Source: Puniceicoccales bacterium | Lineage (GTDB): Bacteria; Verrucomicrobiota; Verrucomicrobiia; Opitutales; JAIRKQ01 | Reading direction: 5' to 3' | DNA: 5,861 nt | Assembly: GCA_031281895.1 (NCBI GenBank) | Contig: JAITET010000059.1 | Coordinates: 1-5,861 of the forward strand | Part shown: positions 1-5,531 of the stretch, in pieces | How the letters are laid out: every line of letters begins with the position of its first letter | Position numbering within the stretch: the stretch's first letter is position 1 | Position numbers and translations under genes: made by a program | The notes under the pieces: generated by a model | Databases searched by the model: none | What the model saw: only the letters and a program-made list of their open reading frames with translations | What the model was told of the DNA's origin: nothing

Positions 1-152
1 GTTACGTCATCTATGGCAAGTTCAATCTGTTCATGATATTTGAACGGCGTGGCTATAAAATTTTTTGGTTGTCGAAACTCCACATCCCTAGCGAATAAAA
101 AATATTCAGCATTTTCAAAGAAAATTGTCCGATTACCAAGACTTCTTATCAT
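1..152 (-). CDS. Probable TRAM-domain RNA methyltransferase (RlmD/TrmA-like), N-terminal part only
   Basis: An open frame on the minus strand starts with ATG at 152-150 and stays open for 50 codons to the window edge, so the 3' part is missing. It begins MIRSLGNRTIFFENAEYF and ends with TPFKYHEQIELAIDDV. The last stretch resembles the first strand of a TRAM RNA-binding domain as found at the N-terminus of bacterial class I RNA (uracil-5-)methyltransferases, where a 'PF.YH..i.l.Id.lt' pattern precedes the glycine-rich part. That family link is remembered similarity over about 17 residues, so it is tentative; the catalytic domain would lie outside the window. The start codon overlaps the stop of the upstream epimerase-like gene by one base (TGATG), which suggests translational coupling in one transcript. 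No clear Shine-Dalgarno sequence precedes it. A later GTG at 83-81 is an alternative start. That a gene exists here is more secure than its name. Confidence 0.5.
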   Translation of the reverse strand, partial: MIRSLGNRTIFFENAEYFLFARDVEFRQPKNFIATPFKYHEQIELAIDDV

Positions 153-1009
153 CAATGGGCCGATATTTCTATGGCAAACATATCCGTCTCATTGGATGCT
201 ATCATTGCATAATTTTGAATGTCGGCATTTGTCGTATTTCCGCTGTCTTCGGAAGGCATATCTGACACAAAAGCCACATCTACTTTACCAGCTATCGAAG
301 TTTTACGTATCATTAGGACTGACCTTTTGGTTTTATTCCCAAAGATAAAGGAAAGCCCCTCCTCTTCATTGGGCGTTCCTATCCAAATCTTACTATCCTG
401 AAGCTGGGTAAATCCTATGATATCACTATTTAGCAATTCGAGAGATATCCTTTCGCTAGATTTGACAGAATTTATGACACGCATGTCATCGGATATGCGT
501 AGCCGCTTCTTTGCAAGATTTTTTACGATATACTTTTCCAATGGTGTTCCATTGATCCAAGGCAAATTTATAAAAAAATGTATGGCTGGACTCCAGTATA
601 TCGGCATGGTTCCACGGTTTGTCACGGAAATTTCCAGACGAAAATACAATTCCGACAGCCTGTATGTTATTTTTGGTAAAAATGACAGTTCGGCATCATT
701 CTCCGGGGCGAAAGCTATTTCGTATTTGGCATTGCTAGTTTTTACAAATTTCAAACTTTCAATGCCCAGGGAATCAAACCCCGCAAGGGGCATCGATTTC
801 GCATTAAAAAATATTTTCGAACCAATATCGTCGACGGAATCTTCCCCGTCCATTTCAGAAAATAGTATGTCCCGAATGCTATTGTCGGCCATGATAATTT
901 GCCAACTTATTATTCTGGCAACGTCTTGGGGACAAAAGAGATAACGCGAAGGTGAAATATCCGCTGACAATAATTGCAAACCGTGAAAATCTAATTCACT
1001 AACATTCAT
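152..1009 (-). CDS. Aldose 1-epimerase-like (galactose-mutarotase fold) protein
   Basis: This gene encodes a protein of 285 residues from ATG at 1009-1007; an in-frame GTG two codons upstream (1015) would make it 287. Neither start has a good ribosome binding site, so I prefer the ATG. The centre carries the family pattern of aldose 1-epimerases and related hexose mutarotases: a strand LYFRLEISVTNRGTMPIYWS followed by AIHFFINLPW, where the histidine (H146 in GTG numbering) matches the conserved 'H.yF.lp' histidine. The N-terminus (about residues 20-52) has the 'P..vARIISWQI...IRDILF' look of the first beta hairpins. Length is normal for the family (about 280-340). Such proteins interconvert alpha and beta sugar anomers in the cytoplasm, but sequence alone does not give the substrate, and divergent members may not be enzymes. 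There is no signal peptide. It is followed by a one-base-overlapping gene that is probably an RNA methyltransferase. Confidence 0.65.
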   Translation of the reverse strand: MNVSELDFHGLQLLSADISPSRYLFCPQDVARIISWQIIMADNSIRDILFSEMDGEDSVDDIGSKIFFNAKSMPLAGFDSLGIESLKFVKTSNAKYEIAFAPENDAELSFLPKITYRLSELYFRLEISVTNRGTMPIYWSPAIHFFINLPWINGTPLEKYIVKNLAKKRLRISDDMRVINSVKSSERISLELLNSDIIGFTQLQDSKIWIGTPNEEEGLSFIFGNKTKRSVLMIRKTSIAGKVDVAFVSDMPSEDSGNTTNADIQNYAMIASNETDMFAIEISAH

Positions 1010-1207
1010 AGGCACGAGTTTTTTTAACTTTTCCTGAAAAAATGATAAAAGAAAATCTTTTGTAAAGCCATTAAGGTTCCAAGTTAGGATTTGCTATGTT
1101 GGAAGCTGGTGGGGAAAGTTGAAATGAAAAAGTAAGGACAACGGTATCACTTATGGTACATGGCAAAAAGTACTTGCCGCCATTGGTTTCAAGGCTAGTT
1201 TACCCAA
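1010..1207. promoter_or_regulatory. Divergent intergenic region between epimerase-like gene and mutL
   Basis: No gene is supported in this spacer of about 200 bases, which must hold the start signals for both flanking divergent genes. On the plus strand, TGCTATGTT at 1092-1100 is an extended -10-like element that could serve mutL, but the hexamer 17 bases upstream is a poor -35. An inverted repeat GGCAA/TTGCC (1162-1166 and 1174-1178, 7-base loop) lies about 30 bases before the mutL start and would fall in its leader. No strong promoter was found for the minus strand. All sites here are weak candidates. Confidence 0.25.
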
Positions 1208-2974
1208 ATGCTTGGTTCCACAATTGAAGTTTTGCCGGAAGATGTCGCCAATAAAATTGCCGCTGGAGAAATTGTTGAACGGCCGGCTGCCATCGTCAAG
1301 GAGTTAGTTGAAAATAGCCTGGATGCAGAGGCCAAGCTTATCAGTGTTAGATTTTCCAGGGGAGGAAAATTTTCCATAGTAGTCGAAGATGATGGTTTTG
1401 GCATGCACAAAGAAGAAGCATTGTTGTCAATAAAACGACATGCCACCAGCAAACTGCGCCATATTAAGGATTTAGACTCGCTGGCTACATTTGGTTTCCG
1501 CGGTGAAGCCATTCCGTCCATAGCGAGCGTTTCTAAGTTTAGGTTGATGACCTGTTTTGGCAATGATGCCCACGGAACAGAAATTATCGTAGATGGCGGA
1601 AAAGTTATGACCATCAAAGATTGTGCGAAATTTAAAGGGACGAAAGTAATTGTCGAAAACTTGTTTTACAACGTTCCAGCCAGGAGAAAATTCCTCAAGT
1701 CCGATGAAACGGAAAGTATGAACATAATATCTCTGATAAAAAATTTGGCACTGGCTGAGTTGGATGTAAAATTTTCTCTTTTTCAAAATGGAAACCTGAT
1801 ATTTCAGTCGCCAAATTCCAAAAGTCTTGGAGATAGAATAAATGAAATTTTTAAGTATGATGAAAAATTTATCGATTTTTCATACGCCGAAGAAGATTAC
1901 GCAGTGGATGGAGCGATTTGCGATCCAACCTTTGGTAATGTTTGTAAAAAGAACATGGTTGTTTTTATGAACAACCGCTTAGTCAAAAGCAATATCGTCA
2001 ACTATGCCATATGCGATGTACTGGAACCGATTTTCCCAAACCATAGGGGGATTTTGGCATATATTTTTTTGAAAATTAATCCGGCGATGGTTGATGTAAA
2101 TGTGCACCCAATGAAAAAAGAAGTTCGTTTTAAAAATGAAATGACGGTAAGAGGATTTATTCAAAAGGCCCTGTTGGGCGTATTTGGGCAATGCGATGGT
2201 ATGGCAGCTGAAAAATTTGTCCAAGGAGAAACACAACCGACGTTTCAAAGTTTCCAACAACCGCAATGGCAAAGTTTACAAAGGGAACCGTTTATCCAAA
2301 ATTATCCAACAGCTGTATCGGGCAGCAAAATTCCCCGAAGGGAAATACCGTTCATTGAACAGAAAAAGTTAGATATATTTCCGTTTGTGGAATCCAGTGA
2401 CCACGATTGGAAGTTTGTGGGAATAGCTTTTGGAGAGACTGCAATTTTTGAACAAAGAACTGGCATTATTATTTTTAACATTCGCTTGGCACTCAGCCGA
2501 GTAACCTATGAAAATGTAATGGCTCAGTGCGATGTTGCCAGCTCGCAGCAATTACTACTGCCCATAGAATTTTCGTTGTCCCAGGACGAATCGGATTGTT
2601 TCCAAAGATTTTTACCAATTTTCTTGAAAAATGGATTTTCGATCTATGCATTTGGGCAATATGATTATAAGATTGATGCGATTCCGGAATGGTTATCCTA
2701 CCAAGATGCGGCCAGTTTAACCAATCGACTAATTGCGGAAGACAATGCTTCAACCAAGAATGCACAGGCATTGAACATGGAAGAGGTCTTTGCCCGATGT
2801 ATTTCGCAGATTTCCAGCTTGGAAAATTATAGAACACCGGATGACATTAAAAAGTTGCAAAACGCACTGTTATTGTGCAAAAATCCACTGCTATGTCCCC
2901 TCGGGAATGTCATATATTTTGAACTTTCACTGGCAGACATGAGCCGTCGCTTTGGCGTGAAAATAATACATTAA
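1208..2974 (+). CDS. mutL: DNA mismatch repair protein MutL (probably without endonuclease site)
   Basis: The protein has 588 residues, normal length for MutL. It is the dimeric ATPase that links MutS mismatch recognition to strand removal in the cytoplasm. The GHKL ATPase motifs are intact: NKIAAGEIVERP (15-26), KELVENSLDA (31-40, with E32 matching the catalytic Glu29 of E. coli MutL), DDGFGM (61-66), HATSK (78-82) and FGFRGEA (95-101). NVPARRKFLK and VDVNVHPMKKEVRF (295-308) are further family signatures. A Q/P-rich linker (about 335-400) leads to the C-terminal dimerisation domain. There the endonuclease motif DQHAxHERxxYE is replaced by NIRLALSRVTYE (424-435), and CPHGRP by CPLGNV (563-568), so nicking activity is probably absent. 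The ATG start fits the usual N-terminus; only a distant AAGG lies upstream. The gene stands alone on its strand, divergent from the epimerase-like gene. Confidence 0.97.
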   Translation: MLGSTIEVLPEDVANKIAAGEIVERPAAIVKELVENSLDAEAKLISVRFSRGGKFSIVVEDDGFGMHKEEALLSIKRHATSKLRHIKDLDSLATFGFRGEAIPSIASVSKFRLMTCFGNDAHGTEIIVDGGKVMTIKDCAKFKGTKVIVENLFYNVPARRKFLKSDETESMNIISLIKNLALAELDVKFSLFQNGNLIFQSPNSKSLGDRINEIFKYDEKFIDFSYAEEDYAVDGAICDPTFGNVCKKNMVVFMNNRLVKSNIVNYAICDVLEPIFPNHRGILAYIFLKINPAMVDVNVHPMKKEVRFKNEMTVRGFIQKALLGVFGQCDGMAAEKFVQGETQPTFQSFQQPQWQSLQREPFIQNYPTAVSGSKIPRREIPFIEQKKLDIFPFVESSDHDWKFVGIAFGETAIFEQRTGIIIFNIRLALSRVTYENVMAQCDVASSQQLLLPIEFSLSQDESDCFQRFLPIFLKNGFSIYAFGQYDYKIDAIPEWLSYQDAASLTNRLIAEDNASTKNAQALNMEEVFARCISQISSLENYRTPDDIKKLQNALLLCKNPLLCPLGNVIYFELSLADMSRRFGVKIIH

Positions 2975-3012
2975 TCCGTCATTGACATGAGAAAACTAAT
3001 TAAAAAAGTTCG

Positions 3013-3028
3013 TTTTTGCTTGCAAAAA
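3013..3028. repeat. AT-rich inverted repeat upstream of the 211-residue ORF
   Basis: TTTTTGC and GCAAAAA form a perfect 7-bp inverted repeat with a 2-base centre. It overlaps the candidate -35 element at 3020-3025, so a regulator binding site is possible. It could also be a chance product of the A/T runs. A real hairpin is unlikely because the loop is too small. Confidence 0.3.
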
Positions 3029-3047
3029 AATAGTATATTATTCTAAT
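3020..3047 (+). promoter_or_regulatory. Candidate sigma70-type promoter for the 211-residue ORF
   Basis: TTGCAA (3020-3025) and TCTAAT (3042-3047) are separated by 16 bases and match the consensus at 4/6 and 5/6 positions. Transcription would start close to 3054, leaving a leader of fewer than ten bases before the ATG at 3062. The overlapping TATTAT at 3036-3041 is another possible -10, with a slightly longer leader. The region from 2990 is very rich in A and T, as expected of a promoter, which also raises the chance of false hits. Confidence 0.4.
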
Positions 3048-3061
3048 AGGCAGCCACATAC

Positions 3062-3697
3062 ATGGAATCACCTCAGAAAGTTAGAAATAGCATTTATCAA
3101 ATAGGGACAAAGGAATATCAGGAAGCCACCTATGACGATTCCCAGCCGAAATCACCGCCACCTGGTAAGTTTTATGAAAAGGACATAGTTGTACACCCTG
3201 GCCAAGAAAATTTCTGCTATCCTAAACTCAGGTTTTTTTCTAATCCTCTTAGGACAAGGAAAGCATGCGTAGTGTTCCCCCCAACGCAACGCAATGATTT
3301 CACTAATATTAATAGGGCACTCAATGTATTTGAGCTATATGCGAAGCAAGGGGACGAAATTTTTAAATTGAAAAATAATATCCTAAAAAACCTAAAATCG
3401 CTATCAGGAGTTGAGGTCGTTGAGCTTAAAAACCTGGTCAATTCCAAATTTAACTCTGCCTTTAGAGTTAAAAACCTAACTGTCCCCGATCATGCCCAAT
3501 TGCAGGCCCAAACTAATGCTTTTTTTGATTCGATAATTTTATCGATAGTTAAACCAGAGTCTGCGTTGCTTGTGCGTCAATCGTGGGCATCAACGAGTAA
3601 AAGTTGGGGAGTGTATGAGATTTATGCTATTTGCCAATATATTTTAGGCGATATCCTAGAGGCCACTAAATTAAAAGCTACACAAGGGATGAAATAG
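3062..3697 (+). CDS. Hypothetical protein, 211 residues, unrecognised
   Basis: I do not recognise this protein. It begins at ATG 3062 and ends with TAG, with no clear ribosome binding site. The first 45 or so residues are polar and proline-bearing (SQPKSPPPGKFYEKD) and look unstructured; no signal peptide or membrane segment is visible. Residues from about 80 on are lysine-, leucine- and asparagine-rich and look helical. The stretch KLKNNILKNLKSL is amphipathic and possibly coiled coil, and the C-terminal part (SWGVYEIYAICQYILGDILE) looks like a mixed hydrophobic helix. It is preceded by its own AT-rich promoter-like region and followed by a gene-free stretch and tRNA-Ser, so it is probably monocistronic. 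The coding case rests on length, the open frame and promoter context. A cytoplasmic lineage-specific protein or a secreted effector are both possible; neither is shown. Confidence 0.7.
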   Translation: MESPQKVRNSIYQIGTKEYQEATYDDSQPKSPPPGKFYEKDIVVHPGQENFCYPKLRFFSNPLRTRKACVVFPPTQRNDFTNINRALNVFELYAKQGDEIFKLKNNILKNLKSLSGVEVVELKNLVNSKFNSAFRVKNLTVPDHAQLQAQTNAFFDSIILSIVKPESALLVRQSWASTSKSWGVYEIYAICQYILGDILEATKLKATQGMK

Positions 3698-3886
3698 TTC
3701 CAGAAGAGCCTCACAAGGCAAAAAATAAAAAGATAGCCGAATCATAGCGGAGTGAACCGAAATGCGGATGATGTGCAGGTAGGCCCGAGATATATCCATA
3801 GGGGTGGCGGCAAACTAGTTGCCATTCGAAGAAAAATTAAATTGCGACTTGCATTTGTCGGTTGTTCAATTTGAACTAAATGCTTC
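3698..3886 (+). other. Gene-free stretch with small hairpins, possible structured RNA or tRNA leader
   Basis: No ORF is supported in these 189 bases. The middle (about 3735-3830) is visibly richer in G and C than its surroundings. Local stems include GCCT/AGGC (3708-3719, CACA loop), GGCAA-ACTAG-TTGCC (3809-3823), and a nested structure right before the tRNA: GCATTT (3851-3856) pairing with AAATGC (3878-3883) around GTTCA/TGAAC (3863-3875). None is followed by a T run, so they are not terminators. I find no signatures of SRP RNA, tmRNA, RNase P RNA or a common riboswitch. It may be a small RNA, the leader of the tRNA transcript, or decayed sequence. Confidence 0.3.
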
Positions 3887-3975
3887 GGAGAGATGACAGA
3901 GTGGACGATTGTGTTCGACTCGAAATCGAATGTATCATAGAGGTACCGGGGGTTCGAATCCCTCTCTCTCCGCCA
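3887..3975 (+). tRNA. tRNA-Ser (anticodon CGA), CCA encoded
   Basis: The sequence folds into a complete class II tRNA. The acceptor stem GGAGAGA (3887-3893) pairs perfectly with TCTCTCC (3965-3971), followed by discriminator G3972 and an encoded CCA (3973-3975). The anticodon stem TTCGA/TCGAA (3914-3918 and 3926-3930) encloses the loop CTCGAAA with anticodon CGA at 3921-3923, which reads UCG. The long variable arm typical of tRNA-Ser is present: GTATC/GGTAC (3932-3936 and 3942-3946, one G-T pair) with a 5-base loop. The T arm is GGGGG-TTCGAAT-CCCTC (3948-3964, one G-T pair). It stands alone, with no other tRNA next to it. No clear terminator follows; CAAAATTTTG just downstream is only an AT palindrome. 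Confidence 0.97.
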
Positions 3976-4239
3976 AAATTTTGATGACTATTATTCCTAG
4001 AAATGAGAATCCTGTGAAATAAAAGCTTGGAAAAAAGAAACACAGGTTGTCCGTGAAAATGGGAAAAGGAAAAGCTCCATGGTGCGGAAAAATTCACAAT
4101 TAAAATCCTCTTTAGCCACGAGGCCATGGCTACCTCTATTAATGCAAAAAATACAAAAACGGTTAAAGAGAAATGGAACTTTTTTGGGGTAATACCATCC
4201 ATTTAAACGTTAGCAAAACCTGTTTACGTAATTTTGTCA
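3976..4239. other. Spacer between tRNA-Ser and the autotransporter promoter
   Basis: This stretch is A-rich on the plus strand and has no gene I would assert. It contains one small ORF with a good ribosome binding site (entered separately at low confidence), a perfect 6-bp hairpin TAGCCA/TGGCTA (4113-4118 and 4127-4132, 8-base loop) and the word GGGGTAATA at 4186-4194, which recurs at 4247-4255 inside the promoter. No classical terminator (GC stem plus T run) for the tRNA is visible. Confidence 0.4.
4079..4192 (+). CDS. Doubtful small basic ORF, 37 residues
   Basis: An ATG at 4079 follows AAAAGGA (4064-4070) by 8 bases, the best-placed Shine-Dalgarno-like sequence in the window, and opens 37 codons ending in TAA. 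The peptide begins MVRKNSQLKSSLATRPW and ends in a strongly basic MQKIQKRLKRNG. The composition is like that of a small nucleic-acid-binding or ribosomal protein, but I match it to no family. An A-rich region produces both AAGGA words and lysine codons by chance, so this may be spurious. Confidence 0.2.
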   Translation: MVRKNSQLKSSLATRPWLPLLMQKIQKRLKRNGTFLG

Positions 4240-4269
4240 TTGACATGGGGTAATATTGGCTGCTATTAC
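4240..4269 (+). promoter_or_regulatory. Strong sigma70-type promoter for the autotransporter gene
   Basis: A perfect -35 TTGACA (4240-4245) stands 18 bases before the -10 TATTAC (4264-4269), which carries the extended -10 TG at 4261-4262. This is the best promoter in the window. Transcription would begin near 4275-4277, which excludes the upstream in-frame TTG (4234) and ATG (4273) as starts and points to ATG 4291 or 4294, with a leader of about 15 bases. Confidence 0.65.
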
Positions 4270-4270
4270 C
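4249..4270. promoter_or_regulatory. Operator-like perfect dyad over the -10 region
   Basis: GGTAATA (4249-4255) and TATTACC (4264-4270) form a perfect 7-bp inverted repeat with an 8-base centre. It fills the promoter spacer and covers the -10 hexamer, the usual place for a repressor site. The left arm is part of GGGGTAATA (4247-4255), which occurs again at 4186-4194 within GGGGTAATACC, 61 bases upstream. A dimeric repressor with a second upstream half-site is a reasonable inference; no regulator gene is in the window. Confidence 0.4.
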
Positions 4271-4290
4271 TAATGGCAAGACATACAAAT

Positions 4291-5397
4291 ATGATGAACA
4301 TAAATAGGAAAAAAACATTCGTTATTTTAATAATAGCGGTCATTGGATATTTAAATTTTAATTCTAATCAAAAACTTGCCGCTGCGGCTCATAATGTAAG
4401 GGGCTCAAAGGCAGAAGCCCTTTTCTCTGCCATTTTTTCAACCATCGGCGATGGGTTTGCATCTCTAATGGAAACTGCCGATAGTTTACCAACCGATGCT
4501 CTTTCTAGCCGTATGACGAACGTTAAAGGTTGTCTCGCCGATCCATTCGTTTATGCCATCTACAACCACGGTCGAAATAATATTATCGAAGGGTATGGTT
4601 ATAAAAACGATGTATATGGTCTTGTCCTAGGAACTGACAATGTTTGGGCTACCAATGAAAAGTATTTCCGTCTGGGGATTGCTCTAGGATATATGCGTAT
4701 GTCAGCAGTATTTTCCAGTGATTTTTCCAAAATAATAAGAATTGCTCCTCAATTTTTCAATTTTTCTGAAAAATTCAAAGTGAATCTCAGCCAAGATATC
4801 TATGCAGTAAGACTGTTTGGCGCCTATGAATCGTTCAATGATAAATGTTTGAAGACCAACTTTGGGGTTATTATTGGATATAACTACAACGACGATAAAC
4901 CGCTTTCCTTCGGATCCCATATTGTTTCCCTGAGGACAGAATTTATAAAAAATCTGTATGCCTATGATGGATACCAATTCGGACTATGGCTCCAACAAAA
5001 CTATAGTCTCATATTGCAGTATACGAATGGTGCGGGGAAATTGCAAGACTTTAATTTTGGATTTAGTCACAATTTTTTTGTCACCGTCATTGGCCTTAAT
5101 GTCGAAAAAGAAACTTTTAAGCATGGCGACAAAAAATTGACATTGTCTTTGAAAACGGGATGGGAATGCCGAGTAATGCAACACAGTAGTGCTATTTTTA
5201 ATATTGCAATTACTAACAGTAGTGATATCTACGGATTTTTTAATTTTAGGTATCCTTCCCGAAATGCTGCCATCGTATCATTCAGAGCCTCACAAAAACT
5301 GAATAATCATTGGAATATTGTCGGGTCGTATTCCACAAGGTTTAACAAAAACATTGCAATTCATAACCTTTCCTGTGGGGTTGAGTATGCTTTTTAG
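4291..5397 (+). CDS. Outer-membrane autotransporter beta-barrel protein with minimal passenger
   Basis: From ATG 4291 the protein has 368 residues (ATG 4294 is one codon shorter); the promoter position argues against the earlier TTG and ATG. Residues 1-33 form a signal peptide: basic NRKK, hydrophobic TFVILIIAVIGYLNF, then an AAAA cleavage region. About residues 34-85 are the only passenger or linker (EALFSAIFSTIGDGFASLME looks helical). The rest, about 280 residues, has the pattern of an autotransporter translocator barrel: YGLVLGTDN followed by LGIALGYMR, alternating amphipathic strands, and a C-terminal strand ending VEYAF, whose terminal Phe is the usual recognition signal for barrel insertion. 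It would be exported by Sec and inserted in the outer membrane by the BAM machinery. With so short a passenger it may act as a barrel alone, as a porin or adhesin, or be a remnant of a longer autotransporter. The family call is from pattern, not a search. Confidence 0.8.
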   Translation: MMNINRKKTFVILIIAVIGYLNFNSNQKLAAAAHNVRGSKAEALFSAIFSTIGDGFASLMETADSLPTDALSSRMTNVKGCLADPFVYAIYNHGRNNIIEGYGYKNDVYGLVLGTDNVWATNEKYFRLGIALGYMRMSAVFSSDFSKIIRIAPQFFNFSEKFKVNLSQDIYAVRLFGAYESFNDKCLKTNFGVIIGYNYNDDKPLSFGSHIVSLRTEFIKNLYAYDGYQFGLWLQQNYSLILQYTNGAGKLQDFNFGFSHNFFVTVIGLNVEKETFKHGDKKLTLSLKTGWECRVMQHSSAIFNIAITNSSDIYGFFNFRYPSRNAAIVSFRASQKLNNHWNIVGSYSTRFNKNIAIHNLSCGVEYAF

Positions 5398-5430
5398 TCA
5401 ACAGAGCTCTAAATATGAAGATAATTTAGT

Positions 5431-5456
5431 CATCAGATGTAAAAACAGGTCTGATG
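5431..5456. repeat. Stem-loop downstream of the autotransporter gene
   Basis: CATCAGA (5431-5437) and TCTGATG (5450-5456) form a perfect 7-bp stem with a 12-base loop, 33 bases after the stop codon. No T run follows, so it is not a classical terminator, but it may protect the mRNA end. The loop begins with TGT (5438), which could alternatively be the outer end of the neighbouring IS481 element; this cannot be decided here. Confidence 0.35.
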
Positions 5457-5531
5457 GGAGATGGATGGAGGTGGTATGGAAATCCGGTCTTCAGTATCTC
5501 TCCTGGAGCCCAGATAACAAACTGACACTGC

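Noticed and set aside
40..348. Plus-strand open frame of 102 codons
   Set aside because: It lies antisense to the end of the epimerase-like gene and to the RNA methyltransferase start, both better supported, and resembles nothing.
417..944. Plus-strand open frame of 175 codons
   Set aside because: It is fully antisense to the epimerase-like gene, whose family motif is in the other strand.
1153..1227. 24-codon open frame beginning MVHGKKYLPP overlapping the mutL start out of frame
   Set aside because: It is short, has no ribosome binding site and no family match; a leader peptide role cannot be supported.
2982..3010. TTGACA at 2982-2987 as -35 of a promoter for the 211-residue ORF
   Set aside because: No -10-like hexamer lies 15-19 bases downstream (the stretch is AAAAAAGTT); the TTGCAA/TCTAAT pair further on fits better.
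3735..3800. Short resemblance of GCGGATGATGTGCAGGTAGG to a 23S rRNA segment (GCGGATGA-TGTGGGTAGG)
   Set aside because: The likeness covers about 20 bases only, the flanks do not continue the rRNA sequence, and no helix partner is found. Chance is more likely; an rRNA covariance search would settle it.
4059..4103. Peptide beginning MGKGKAPWCGKI, reminiscent of ribosomal protein bTHX (MGKGD..)
   Set aside because: It stops after 14 codons, and later frames do not restore the rest of the bTHX pattern.
3876..4202. Minus-strand open frame of 108 codons containing GERGIRTPGTS
   Set aside because: GERGIRTPGT is the well-known artefact of translating the antisense strand of a tRNA-Ser gene; the frame covers the tRNA at 3887-3975.
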